In this document: piece after piece, positions 8,861 through 16,088 of the stretch
Layout of the letters: the number at the start of each line of letters is the position of its first letter
How positions within the stretch are numbered: the stretch's first letter is position 1
Assembly (NCBI GenBank): GCA_964518765.1
Contig: CAZFJC010000004.1
Span: forward strand, 66,224 to 130,223
Source: CAZPNX01 sp964518765
GTDB taxonomy: Bacteria; Edwardsbacteria; AC1; EtOH8
DNA length: 64,000 bases
Direction of reading: 5' to 3'
Translations under genes and position numbers: made by a program
The notes under the pieces: model-generated
What the model saw: only the letters and a program-made list of their open reading frames with translations
Told to the model about the DNA's origin: nothing
Database searches by the model: none

Positions 8861-9601
8861 ATGTCCAGACGGTTCCTAACCCTTCCCCTGTGCCTCGTCC
8901 TTGTTTCCACCCTCCTGCCGGCCGTACCCGGGCTTGATCTCAGCGTCGGCCCCTATCTGGGCGTCTTCAAGCCTTCCCTGGAGACTTTCAACGACCAGGT
9001 CCTCCTCTACGTGCCTCGACCCGCGCTGGGATCGGCTATGGAATACGGCCTCCAGGCCAAGGCCGGCCTGCCGCTGATCGGAGTGGGAGTCGGACTTAAC
9101 CTGGGCCGGTGGGCCAACGGCGATGAGTGGTCTGAATCAGCTTTGGGTGGAACGGCCACCGACGCCATGGAGTACAAGATCTCTTTGATACCCCTCGAGG
9201 CCTTTGCCGATTATTCCTTGCCCATAGTTCCCATGGTCCTCAAGGGCCGCGCCGGCGGCGCCATCGGGATGATCTGGGCCTCGTTCAAGGAGGACTGGCG
9301 GCGCACCGACAACGCCAGCGGAGCCGAACTGGACCATTACAACGCCACCGCCAGGGGCAGCACCCCCTACCTTGGCCTGAACGCCGGCCTGGACCTGGTT
9401 TCTATCCCTAAGTTCACCATAGGCTGCGACCTCGGCTACCGCATGGGCAAGATCGAACAACTTAAGGTGAAGGAGTCAAACGATCCGGTCGAGATAGGCA
9501 CCATTCTGGAGTATAATAACCACACCACCGGTCAGGAAATCCCCCTGCCCCTGGAGCTGAACGGCCTGTATGGCCGGTTGGTGGCCAGATACCATTTTTA
9601 A
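8861..9601 (+). CDS. Probable outer-membrane beta-barrel protein
   Basis: ATG 8861 is chosen over an upstream in-frame start at 8840 because CTGGAGG (8847-8853) is correctly spaced and the protein then begins with a clean signal peptide (MSRRFLTLPLCLVLVSTLLP, cleavage near PG|LDLS). The mature 220 residues show alternating polar/hydrophobic strands, many glycines and a terminal LYGRLVARYHF ending in an aromatic residue, the usual end of an outer-membrane beta-barrel. Specific family not recognised. It follows the HD-GYP gene and precedes a small basic protein. Confidence 0.7.
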   Translation: MSRRFLTLPLCLVLVSTLLPAVPGLDLSVGPYLGVFKPSLETFNDQVLLYVPRPALGSAMEYGLQAKAGLPLIGVGVGLNLGRWANGDEWSESALGGTATDAMEYKISLIPLEAFADYSLPIVPMVLKGRAGGAIGMIWASFKEDWRRTDNASGAELDHYNATARGSTPYLGLNAGLDLVSIPKFTIGCDLGYRMGKIEQLKVKESNDPVEIGTILEYNNHTTGQEIPLPLELNGLYGRLVARYHF

Positions 9602-9617
9602 TCATCTGGGTGGCGAT

Positions 9618-9761
9618 ATGGTAAAACGGACCACTCATCGTAGCAGCACCGGCACCAAACTTTACGCCGTCCGAGACAGTAAAGGCCGGTTCAAGGATAT
9701 CCAAACCTATAAAAGGGCGCACAGCCAGGACATCAAACGTAAAAGCAAGAAGGAGAAATAA
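9618..9761 (+). CDS. Small basic protein of unknown function (47 residues)
   Basis: Begins at ATG 9618 preceded by GGGTGG; the product is very basic (KRTTHRSSTGTKLYAVRDSK, then a Lys/Arg-rich tail). Similar 45-50 residue proteins with 'KLYAVRD..GRFKDIQ.Y.RAH..D..RKSK' are scattered across many bacterial phyla, so I regard it as a real gene and not noise. The charge suggests nucleic acid or ribosome binding, but no function is known to me. A strong hairpin follows its stop. Confidence 0.75.
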   Translation: MVKRTTHRSSTGTKLYAVRDSKGRFKDIQTYKRAHSQDIKRKSKKEK

Positions 9762-9774
9762 ATCGGCAAATAGA

Positions 9775-9804
9775 GAAAGCCCGAAGCACCTGCTTCGGGC
9801 TTTC
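9775..9804. terminator. Bidirectional hairpin terminator
   Basis: A perfect 14-bp inverted repeat (GAAAGCCCGAAGCA / TGCTTCGGGCTTTC) with a 2-base loop lies between two convergent genes, the 47-residue protein (+) and the inositol phosphatase (-). U-tracts are poor on the + side. Confidence 0.75.
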
Positions 9805-9817
9805 ACATCTCTCAATA

Positions 9818-10594
9818 TTACAAACTTTTTATCACTTTGAGCATTCTGCTATGCAGCCTTCCGTTGCTGGCCAGACACTCGGGCTTGTAAATTGAGAACT
9901 TACCGCCGGCGAAATCCGTCACCCGCCCCCCGGCCTCCTCCACCATCAGGCTGGCGGCCGCCATATCCCAGGGCTTGAGCTTCATCTCCCAGAATCCGTC
10001 GAACCGGCCGCAGGCCACGTAGGCCAGGTCCATGGCCGCCGAGCCCGGCCGCCGCACCGCCTGGGCCCGTTTTATGAATCGCCGGAAGTAATCGAGGTTA
10101 TCCCGGCGGCTGGTGTGGACATCGTAGGGGAACCCGGTTGCCAGCAGGCATCTCTCCAGCTTATCCTGTCTAGAGACATGGATCCTTCTCCCGTTGAGGA
10201 AAGCCCCGCCTCCCCTCCGGGCAATAAAGAACTCGCCTAACACAGGGCTGTAGACAACCCCGGCCTCGATCCTCCCCCGTTCCTCGAAGGCGATGGAGAC
10301 GCACCAGAAGGGGAACCCGTGGGAGAAGTTGGTGGTCCCGTCCAGGGGGTCGATTATCCAGCGTCTGTCAGACCGCCGCCTCTGATCCGAGGTTTCCTCG
10401 GTCAGGATATCGTCTACAGGAAAATATTTACGAATGGCTTTGATGATCCGTTTTTCAGCGCCGGTGTCTGCCTCGGTCACTGGATCGATGGGTCCTTTGA
10501 AACCCATCCGAAAGCTTTTCCTCGACATTTCAAGCAGGTAGCGGCCCACCGATTCGGCCGTACGCTCCAGTACCTGAAATTCCCTCTTATGCAT
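9818..10594 (-). CDS. suhB: Inositol-1-monophosphatase family protein
   Basis: A 258-residue member of the Mg-dependent inositol monophosphatase family, which hydrolyses inositol-1-phosphate or related sugar/nucleotide phosphates. The metal-binding motifs are intact: DILTEET, WIIDPLDGTTNFSHGFPFWC and, near the C-terminus, KPWDMAAASLMVEEAGG. Length is normal. ATG 10594 is preferred over GTG 10600 because a TATACT box ends 8 bases upstream, placing the predicted transcription start at this ATG; there is no Shine-Dalgarno. The role may be inositol phosphate, 3'-phosphoadenosine or RNA-associated (SuhB-like); the family alone does not settle it. Confidence 0.88.
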   Translation of the reverse strand: MHKREFQVLERTAESVGRYLLEMSRKSFRMGFKGPIDPVTEADTGAEKRIIKAIRKYFPVDDILTEETSDQRRRSDRRWIIDPLDGTTNFSHGFPFWCVSIAFEERGRIEAGVVYSPVLGEFFIARRGGGAFLNGRRIHVSRQDKLERCLLATGFPYDVHTSRRDNLDYFRRFIKRAQAVRRPGSAAMDLAYVACGRFDGFWEMKLKPWDMAAASLMVEEAGGRVTDFAGGKFSIYKPECLASNGRLHSRMLKVIKSL

Positions 10595-10601
10595 AGCCAC
10601 T

Positions 10602-10630
10602 AGTATAATCCATCAGCGCATAGGATTCAA
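10602..10630 (-). promoter_or_regulatory. Promoter for suhB, likely leaderless
   Basis: Read on the minus strand: TTGAAT (10630-10625), 17-base spacer, TATACT (10607-10602). The last base of the -10 box is 8 bases before the A of ATG 10594, so the mRNA should start at or within a base or two of the start codon. Confidence 0.65.
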
Positions 10631-10640
10631 GCCTCGGCTA

Positions 10641-10669
10641 TTGACTTCGGGCCGCCCATGCTCTATCCT
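10641..10669 (+). promoter_or_regulatory. Promoter for the TauE-type exporter gene
   Basis: TTGACT (10641-10646), 17-base spacer, TATCCT (10664-10669). It is divergent from the suhB promoter and predicts a leader of about 35 bases before GTG 10712. Confidence 0.6.
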
Positions 10670-10711
10670 TACTTGAAATGACTTGTCCATAAAACGAAAG
10701 GTTCTGCTGCC

Positions 10712-11482
10712 GTGATTTCCTGGCATACCTACGCCATCATCCTTCCGGCCGTCTTCTTCGCCGGGGTGGTCGATTCCATGGCCGGGGGCGGCGGCCTGAT
10801 CTCCCTGCCCGCCTACCTGGCCGCCGGCCTGCCGCCACACTTTGTGCTGGGCAACAACAAGTTCTCCTCCTGCTTCGGCACCTTGTTCGCTACCGCGCGT
10901 TTCCATCAGGAGAGGATGATCGACCTGCCGGTGGCCTTGACCTCGGCCGTCGGCGCCCTGGTCGGCTCCTTTCTGGGGGCCAGGGCAGTGATGCTGGTCG
11001 ATCCCGGCTTTCTCCGCTACGTGCTGATTGTCTTGGTTCCGGCCATCACCGTCTTCAGTTTTCTCAAGGGGGATATGGGTAGCCGCAACCTCTCCGGCTC
11101 GGTGCCGACCGCCCGAAAGAACCTGCTGGCCGCCCCAGCGGCCCTGGCCATAGGTTTCTACGACGGCTTCTTCGGGCCGGGCACCGGCACCTTTCTCATC
11201 ATGTTCTACGCCCTGGCGCTCAAGTACGACCTGGTGACGGCCAACGCCAACACCAAGGTGGTCAACCTGGCCTCGAACCTGGCCGCCTTGGCCGCCTTCG
11301 TGGCCGGGGACAAGATTTTCTACACCATCGGCCTGCCGGCCGCAGCCTGCGGCATCGCCGGCAACCTCCTGGGCTCTCGGCTGGTCATCAGGGAGGGAAA
11401 CCGGGCCATCCGCCCGGTCTTTCTGGGAGTGCTGGTCCTGCTTTTCGCCAAGATAGCCTATGACCTTGCCATCGGACGTTAG
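10712..11482 (+). CDS. TauE/SafE family membrane transporter
   Basis: A 256-residue inner-membrane protein with about 8 hydrophobic segments. GGGGLISLPAYLAAGLPP near the N-terminus, followed by LGNNKFSSCFGT, and the repeat-like FYDGFFGPGTGTF in the second half are the signature of the TauE/SafE family (sulfite, sulfoacetate or other anion exporters). The substrate cannot be assigned. Starts with GTG 10712; AAAGG lies about 11 bases upstream. The stop lies 23 bases inside the zincin gene that follows, so the two are probably translated together. Confidence 0.88.
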   Translation: MISWHTYAIILPAVFFAGVVDSMAGGGGLISLPAYLAAGLPPHFVLGNNKFSSCFGTLFATARFHQERMIDLPVALTSAVGALVGSFLGARAVMLVDPGFLRYVLIVLVPAITVFSFLKGDMGSRNLSGSVPTARKNLLAAPAALAIGFYDGFFGPGTGTFLIMFYALALKYDLVTANANTKVVNLASNLAALAAFVAGDKIFYTIGLPAAACGIAGNLLGSRLVIREGNRAIRPVFLGVLVLLFAKIAYDLAIGR

Positions 11483-11888
11483 ACCACTCAGGCTGGAGCC
11501 CGAGGATTTTTGGAGGCTGGTGGACCGGGCGGTGGCCGACCTGCCCGAGATGTTCCGCCAAAAGCTGGAGAACATCTCCATAGCCGTGGAGGATTATCCG
11601 TCGGACGAGGTCTTGGGCTCGCTTCGCCCCCGACCGTCCCGTGACTCCCTTTTGGGGGTTTACATCGGAGTCCCCTACACCGCCCGGCCCGGGTTCCCCG
11701 TCTCCGGCATGATGCCCGACCGCATCGAATTGTACCAGCGCAACATCGAGGGCATCTGCCGCACCCGGGATGAGGTGGTGGAGCAGGTGCGACAGACCAT
11801 CATCCACGAGATCGGCCACTACTTCGGGCTGGACGAGAAAACCCTGCGAAGGCTCGAGTCCGGCCGCCGCCGGAGCAAAGGTCCCTGA
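11460..11888 (+). CDS. Minimal metallopeptidase-like protein (zincin_1 family)
   Basis: A 142-residue cytoplasmic protein with an extended zinc-binding motif HEIGHYFGLDE (HExxHxxGxxD) near residues 118-128. It matches the short 'metallopeptidase family protein' group (zincin_1, formerly DUF1025), whose usual length is 110-140 residues. The fold and motif predict a zinc protein, but a substrate is not known. Overlaps the TauE-type gene by 23 bases at ATG 11460. The C-terminus is Arg/Lys-rich. Confidence 0.85.
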   Translation: MTLPSDVRPLRLEPEDFWRLVDRAVADLPEMFRQKLENISIAVEDYPSDEVLGSLRPRPSRDSLLGVYIGVPYTARPGFPVSGMMPDRIELYQRNIEGICRTRDEVVEQVRQTIIHEIGHYFGLDEKTLRRLESGRRRSKGP

Positions 11889-12026
11889 GCCCAGCGTCTC
11901 CGCCTTCCTTCCCGGCAAAAGATCTTCGATTTAGTTAATAATATTGAAACCCCGGCGGCCCCGGCAGCGTATTCTCCTTTGAGGACGGACAGCGAAGAAA
12001 AACACAAAAACATAAAGGAGAAAGCC

Positions 12027-12119
12027 GTGAAGAAGCTGTTGGAGAACCAAAGGGTTGATTGGGGAGGATTGATCCCCCTGGCGACCCTGGTCGGACTCTT
12101 CCTGATCTCGATAATCTGA
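12027..12119 (+). CDS. Predicted 30-residue single-pass membrane peptide
   Basis: GTG 12027 is preceded at correct distance by AAAGGAG. The frame encodes a polar, basic N-terminus (MKKLLENQRVDWGG) followed by one hydrophobic segment (LIPLATLVGLFLISII) and a TGA stop, i.e. Lys-in membrane topology. A terminator follows within 20 bases. Too short for ordinary gene finding. Ribosome site, topology and terminator together support a real small gene; it lies just upstream of an ECF sigma factor operon. Function unknown. Confidence 0.6.
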   Translation: MKKLLENQRVDWGGLIPLATLVGLFLISII

Positions 12120-12138
12120 AATCGCCTGTCTGGCCCTA

Positions 12139-12169
12139 GGGGCCGGGGAACATCCCCGGCTCCCTTTTT
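12139..12169 (+). terminator. Rho-independent terminator after the 30-residue peptide gene
   Basis: GCCGGGGA (12142-12149), loop ACA, TCCCCGGC (12153-12160), then CTCCC and five T residues at 12165-12169. It separates the small gene from the sigma factor promoter. Confidence 0.85.
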
Positions 12170-12173
12170 GTAT

Positions 12174-12203
12174 TTGACAGGCTTTCAATCATGGTGCTAT
12201 ACT
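12174..12203 (+). promoter_or_regulatory. Strong promoter of the ECF sigma gene, predicted leaderless
   Basis: TTGACA (12174-12179), 18-base spacer, TATACT (12198-12203). ATG 12209 begins 6 bases after the -10 box, so transcription should start at the A of the start codon. There is no Shine-Dalgarno sequence. Confidence 0.8.
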
Positions 12204-12208
12204 AGTTT

Positions 12209-12775
12209 ATGGCCTTCGAGCAGGAAGATTCCATACTGGTCGGACGCTGTCTCTCCGGCGACAATTCCGCCTTCGACAGGCTTATCAGCCGGTACAAAAG
12301 ACAGGTTTTTACCGTCATCTACCGCATGGTGCGCAATCCGGCCGATGCCGATGACCTGGCCCAGGACACCTTCATCAAGGCCTACCGGGCCCTCTCATCC
12401 TATGATCCCAAATACCCGTTCATCACCTGGCTTTTCAAGATCGCCCACAATACGGCCATCGACCACCTGCGCGCCAACAGGGCCCAAATCCTATCCATGG
12501 ACGACGAGGATAGCCCGGTGGAGGATGAATGCGCCGACGAGAAGCTGATGGATTCGATCGACGGCCTGTCGGATAAGTCAATGATCGAGAAGGCCTTATC
12601 TGCCTTGCCGGCCACCTATAGGGAGATTTTAACCCTCAGGCACCAACAGGAATTCTCTTATGCCGAGATCTCGCAGATCTTGGGGTTACCCGAGGGAACG
12701 GTGAAGATTCGTCTTTTTCGGGCTCGCAACATGATGAAGGACAAATTGTTGGCCTTGGGATATCTGGGAGCTTGA
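12209..12775 (+). CDS. ECF (RpoE-like) sigma factor
   Basis: A 188-residue group 4 sigma factor. Region 2 (residues ~20-90) contains FDRLISRYKRQVFTVIYRMV and DADDLAQDTFIKAYRAL; region 4 (~120-180) has ALPATYREILTLRHQQEFSY and the helix-turn-helix YAEISQILGLPEGTVKIRLF. No long C-terminal extension. It directs RNA polymerase to stress or envelope genes in response to release by an anti-sigma factor; the zinc-finger protein next door is the obvious partner. The promoter at 12174-12203 has a housekeeping, not ECF, consensus, so autoregulation is not evident from sequence. Confidence 0.93.
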   Translation: MAFEQEDSILVGRCLSGDNSAFDRLISRYKRQVFTVIYRMVRNPADADDLAQDTFIKAYRALSSYDPKYPFITWLFKIAHNTAIDHLRANRAQILSMDDEDSPVEDECADEKLMDSIDGLSDKSMIEKALSALPATYREILTLRHQQEFSYAEISQILGLPEGTVKIRLFRARNMMKDKLLALGYLGA

Positions 12776-12822
12776 TGAAACTTTTGCCTATTCACCACGT
12801 ATTACTAAGTGAAGGAACAAAG

Positions 12823-13401
12823 ATGACCTGCGAACAGATAAAAGACTCCCTGCAGGGTTTGATGGACGGCACCCTGAGCCAGGGGGAAAAGGTTTTCGTC
12901 AAGCGGCACCTGAAATCCTGCCCCTCCTGCCTGAACGAGTTCCGCCTTCTGCGCCAGATCTCCTCCAGCCTTTCCCGGCTGCCTGTATACGAGCCCGGGC
13001 CTGATTTCAACCGGAGCGTTTTCCATCGTTTGGGGCTCGAATACCGGCCCTACCGCCAGCCCGTCTGGATCAGGCTGGCCATGGCTGCTGGCACCAGTCT
13101 GGCCCTGTTCTGGCTGGCCGCTTTGGCCGTGGCCCTGCCGACGCTGCTTGTCGGCTCCAAGGCCTACAAGCTGGCCCAATGGGTGCACCACCCGGAACGG
13201 ATTCTCTCAGCGCTTCAGGCCGCAGTTGTGGAAACAGGTTTGTCGCTTTACCAGACCTTTGCTTTCGCCGCCAAGGCCTCCGGCTGGCTCCTAAAGTTGT
13301 CGGCCCTGCCCGCCCAGCTGGCCGTGGCCAGCCTGCTGGCCTTCGGTCTGATCCTTTTAGCCTTCAAGGGGCTTAAGCCCGGAATAATTCTGTCGAAATA
13401 A
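12823..13401 (+). CDS. Zinc-finger (zf-HC2) membrane anti-sigma factor
   Basis: From ATG 12823 (GAAGGA at 12811-12816, 6-base spacing) the protein has 192 residues and starts with MTCEQIKDSLQGLMDG, the usual start of anti-sigma ZAS domains. Zinc ligands are Cys3, His29, Cys33 and Cys36 (HxxxCxxC). Hydrophobic segments occur at about residues 83-107 and 162-185, so the zinc finger is predicted to be cytoplasmic and to hold the sigma factor at the membrane. Earlier in-frame TTG 12772/ATG 12775 starts overlap the sigma stop but would add a non-homologous 16-17 residues. Confidence 0.85.
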   Translation: MTCEQIKDSLQGLMDGTLSQGEKVFVKRHLKSCPSCLNEFRLLRQISSSLSRLPVYEPGPDFNRSVFHRLGLEYRPYRQPVWIRLAMAAGTSLALFWLAALAVALPTLLVGSKAYKLAQWVHHPERILSALQAAVVETGLSLYQTFAFAAKASGWLLKLSALPAQLAVASLLAFGLILLAFKGLKPGIILSK

Positions 13402-13423
13402 ACCATTCTATAAGGAGAAAAGT

Positions 13424-14572
13424 ATGCGCACCGACAGTGGGAAAAGCAAAGTGGCGGCCGCGGCCATCGCCCTTCTAGCCGCCGTCTTCACGGCCGGCCC
13501 GGCCTGTGCCCAGCCGGAGAAGATCGACGTCAAGGTGGGCGGGAAGTCTCTGGCGGTGGAATCCAAGGACGTCCACGTCGGCGATGTCTACGTGGCCTCC
13601 AGCGACACCTTCAGCGGCGATCTGGTGGCCAAAAGCGGCACGGTGACGGTCGACGGGGTGGTGGACGGAGATTGCGTCAACTTCGGCGGGTCCATGGTGA
13701 TAAACGGCCAGGTGCTGGGCGTAGCCGCCGTGTTCGGCGGCCCGGTCCAGGTGAACGGCAGCATCGAGGAGGACCTGGCGGCCTTCGGCGGGCCGGTCAC
13801 CGTTTCCGGAAAGGTGGGCGGCGAGCTGGCCTCGTTCGGCGGCCCGGTCAAGCTTCTGGCCACAGCCGTGGTGGACGGTGACATTTCGGTCATGGGCGCC
13901 CAGGTGGAGCGTTCGGACAGCGCCCAGGTAAAGGGCGAGATAACAAACATCAGCCTGGGGATGATGAACCGCTTCCTGCCGGGCGCGGTCAGCGTCGTCC
14001 AGACGAAGACTCCACTCCTGAGGCTCACCCGGTTCTTCATCGCCCTGGCCTGGGTGGCGGCCTCGGCTCTGCTGGTGTTGTTGACCGCCCTCTTCTTCCC
14101 CCGCAGCGTCGAACGCATCGCCCGGGCGGTGGAGCTGGACATCTGGAAGTCGGTGGGCGTGGGCCTACTGGCCCAGGTGGCGGTCATCCCCGGCATCATC
14201 TTGATGGCCATCTCCATCCTGGGCATCCCGCTCATACCCCTGGCCATTCTGGCCTTTATCGCGGCCGCCATCCTGGGCTTCGCCGGATTCTGCCTGTTGG
14301 CCGCCCAGAGGCTTTTCGCCGCCTGGCGCCGGCCGGCCGCAGGTATCGTGCCCCTGGTCATGATAGGATTTCTGGCCCTGAACGCGCTTCTTCTGGCCGG
14401 ACACCTGATCAACATCCCCGGCGCGCCGTTCAACATTCTGGGCTGGATACTGGTTATCGCTAACTTTTCGTTGCTGTGGTTCGCCTCCACCGTCGGGCTG
14501 GGCGCGGTCTGGTCCACCCGGTTCGGCTCCCGCGACGAAACGGCGCCGACGGCCCCGGTGGCCAAGGCCTAG
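13424..14572 (+). CDS. Bactofilin-like polymer-forming domain fused to membrane helices
   Basis: A 382-residue protein: signal peptide (1-29, ending GPACA), then a right-handed beta repeat region (~50-175) with recurring units such as GVVDGDCVNFGGSMVINGQV and AAFGGPVTVSGKV, as in bactofilin/polymer-forming domains, then about five membrane helices (~203-360). Similar proteins often occur with ECF sigma/anti-sigma pairs and DUF4097 proteins, as here, and may be envelope sensors or scaffolds. Perfect AAGGAG before ATG 13424. Likely co-transcribed with the sigma and anti-sigma genes; a hairpin follows its stop. Confidence 0.8.
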   Translation: MRTDSGKSKVAAAAIALLAAVFTAGPACAQPEKIDVKVGGKSLAVESKDVHVGDVYVASSDTFSGDLVAKSGTVTVDGVVDGDCVNFGGSMVINGQVLGVAAVFGGPVQVNGSIEEDLAAFGGPVTVSGKVGGELASFGGPVKLLATAVVDGDISVMGAQVERSDSAQVKGEITNISLGMMNRFLPGAVSVVQTKTPLLRLTRFFIALAWVAASALLVLLTALFFPRSVERIARAVELDIWKSVGVGLLAQVAVIPGIILMAISILGIPLIPLAILAFIAAAILGFAGFCLLAAQRLFAAWRRPAAGIVPLVMIGFLALNALLLAGHLINIPGAPFNILGWILVIANFSLLWFASTVGLGAVWSTRFGSRDETAPTAPVAKA

Positions 14573-14596
14573 CCTTTTTGACTTAACGGCATGAAG

Positions 14597-14625
14597 AAAG
14601 CTCTCCGCCGAAGGCGGGGAGCTTT
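14597..14625 (+). terminator. Hairpin after the bactofilin-like gene
   Basis: A 13-pair stem (AAAGCTCTCCGCC / GGCGGGGAGCTTT, with one G-T pair) and a 3-base loop. No T-tract follows, so termination may be partial and the next gene could be read through. Confidence 0.6.
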
Positions 14626-14651
14626 GCCCAGCTGCAAAGAAGGAGCCTGTC

Positions 14652-15995
14652 ATGCAGAGGAGAATATCAACGATAATTACGGCTTTGGCCCTGGCGGTCC
14701 TTTTGCCGGTCCGTCTCATCGCCGATGATACGGCTTTCAACCGCTCGGTGCCGGTGACCGCCAACACCACCATCAGGCTGGACTGCCGCGTGGCCAAGTT
14801 GAGCCTAACCGACGGGCAGGGCCAGGACTTGGTTATCTCGTCCAGCGGATCGCCGGAGCCGGTGATTTCCATCTCCGAATCGCTGGTTACCGTAACCGTC
14901 CCGGAGCCCGAGCTCAAACGGCGCGGCCCGGAGCTGAAGATCTCCCTGCCGCGTCTGGCCAGCATCCGAGTCGACATCGATGTCGGTAACCTGGACATAG
15001 TCGGCCTGGCCGGCCGGCTGGAGGCCAAGGTCGGGGTCGGAGATGTATCCCTGTCGGGCGTCTCCGGCCAGGTATTGGTCCGGACCGGCACCGGCAACAT
15101 CAGGGCCAGCTGGGCGGCCGGCCAGGAGTTACCCGACCAAAGCAGGCTTACGGCCGGCATTGGCGACATCCGGGCGGCGCTTCCTTCTGATGCCGATTTG
15201 AGGATTGCGGCTGAGACCGGCCTGGGCAGCATCCGCGGCCTTGGGCAACAAGGGAACGGCGATGGCCCCCGCACATTGTTCCTTTCAACCGGCATCGGAG
15301 ACATTCGGGTCAGTCGGGATGGAAACGGCGATGAGACATTGCCCGGAGACCGCTGGCGTGAGCGCCGTCATCAGCCTGCCCGAGGGATCTACGGAGGCGG
15401 TGGCGGCTTTTTCGTGTCCTGGCCGGACCGCTCCTACCGTGATATCAACGCCGCCACCTCGGGCCACGGCTACCCGGCTGTGAAGAAAGAGAGCTATGCC
15501 TGGGGAGGCGAGGGCTATGCCCAGTTCAACAGGTTCCGCATAGGCGGCATGGGCTGGGGGAACCAAATCGAATCACGTTCTTCCTTATCTGACACCATAA
15601 GGTACACTACATGTAACTATAGTTTCGGAGGCCTTACCCTAGAATACGTGGTGCTCAGGTCTTCTCGGGCCGATCTCTCCCTGGGCGCCATGCTGGGCGG
15701 CGGGGGCTCGGAGATCAAGCTGGCCAAGGCTAGGAAATCCGATATCACCTGGGACGAGGCGGCCGCTTTAGAGGATTATCGCGAGGTGGCGCTCAAAGCC
15801 TCCGGTTTGGCGGGCATGCCCTTGGCCAGGTTCAAGTTAAGGCTCCTGAGCTGGCTGTCCCTGCAGGGCCAGGCCGGCTATCTCTATTACCGGGCTGATG
15901 ATTGGAGATATCGGGATGACGAGGATCTGTTCAATCCCCCGCGATTAGACGCATCCGGCTGGACCTTCGCCGTCGGGCCGCATATCGGATTTTAA
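14652..15995 (+). CDS. DUF4097-type domain fused to an outer-membrane-like domain
   Basis: A 447-residue protein with a signal peptide (1-24). Residues ~30-225 are a DUF4097/DUF2807-like beta-helix with repeats such as LEAKVGVGDVSLSGVSGQV and TGIGDIRVS. Residues ~245-447 begin IYGGGGGFFVSW and continue with GGEGYAQFNRFRIGGMGWGN, a glycine-rich outer-membrane pattern I know as a stand-alone secreted family. Between them is an unusual Arg-rich linker (DRWRERRHQPARG) at about 15340-15390. This suggests that two genes were fused by a deletion or frameshift that removed the second signal peptide. AAGGAG precedes ATG 14652. Confident as one frame; the domain naming is moderate. Confidence 0.75.
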   Translation: MQRRISTIITALALAVLLPVRLIADDTAFNRSVPVTANTTIRLDCRVAKLSLTDGQGQDLVISSSGSPEPVISISESLVTVTVPEPELKRRGPELKISLPRLASIRVDIDVGNLDIVGLAGRLEAKVGVGDVSLSGVSGQVLVRTGTGNIRASWAAGQELPDQSRLTAGIGDIRAALPSDADLRIAAETGLGSIRGLGQQGNGDGPRTLFLSTGIGDIRVSRDGNGDETLPGDRWRERRHQPARGIYGGGGGFFVSWPDRSYRDINAATSGHGYPAVKKESYAWGGEGYAQFNRFRIGGMGWGNQIESRSSLSDTIRYTTCNYSFGGLTLEYVVLRSSRADLSLGAMLGGGGSEIKLAKARKSDITWDEAAALEDYREVALKASGLAGMPLARFKLRLLSWLSLQGQAGYLYYRADDWRYRDDEDLFNPPRLDASGWTFAVGPHIGF

Positions 15996-16013
15996 AAACG
16001 TGGAAAATGGCGC

Positions 16014-16042
16014 TTGACAAAAGCGCTGTTTTCTTGTATAAT
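16014..16042 (+). promoter_or_regulatory. Full-consensus sigma-70 promoter
   Basis: Perfect TTGACA (16014-16019), 17-base spacer and perfect TATAAT (16037-16042). Expected start near 16049, giving a 40-base leader with AAGGAG before ATG 16089. It should be the strongest promoter in the window and drives the membrane protein/regulator/hydrolase genes. Confidence 0.88.
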
Positions 16043-16088
16043 AACTTTGTTTTGTAAAGTTCTCTGTTATCTTAAGGAGACGTTGAAC

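Noticed and set aside
10613..11581. 322-codon minus-strand frame opposite the TauE gene
   Set aside because: Gln/Gly/Asp/His-rich shadow; the + strand protein has clear TauE motifs.
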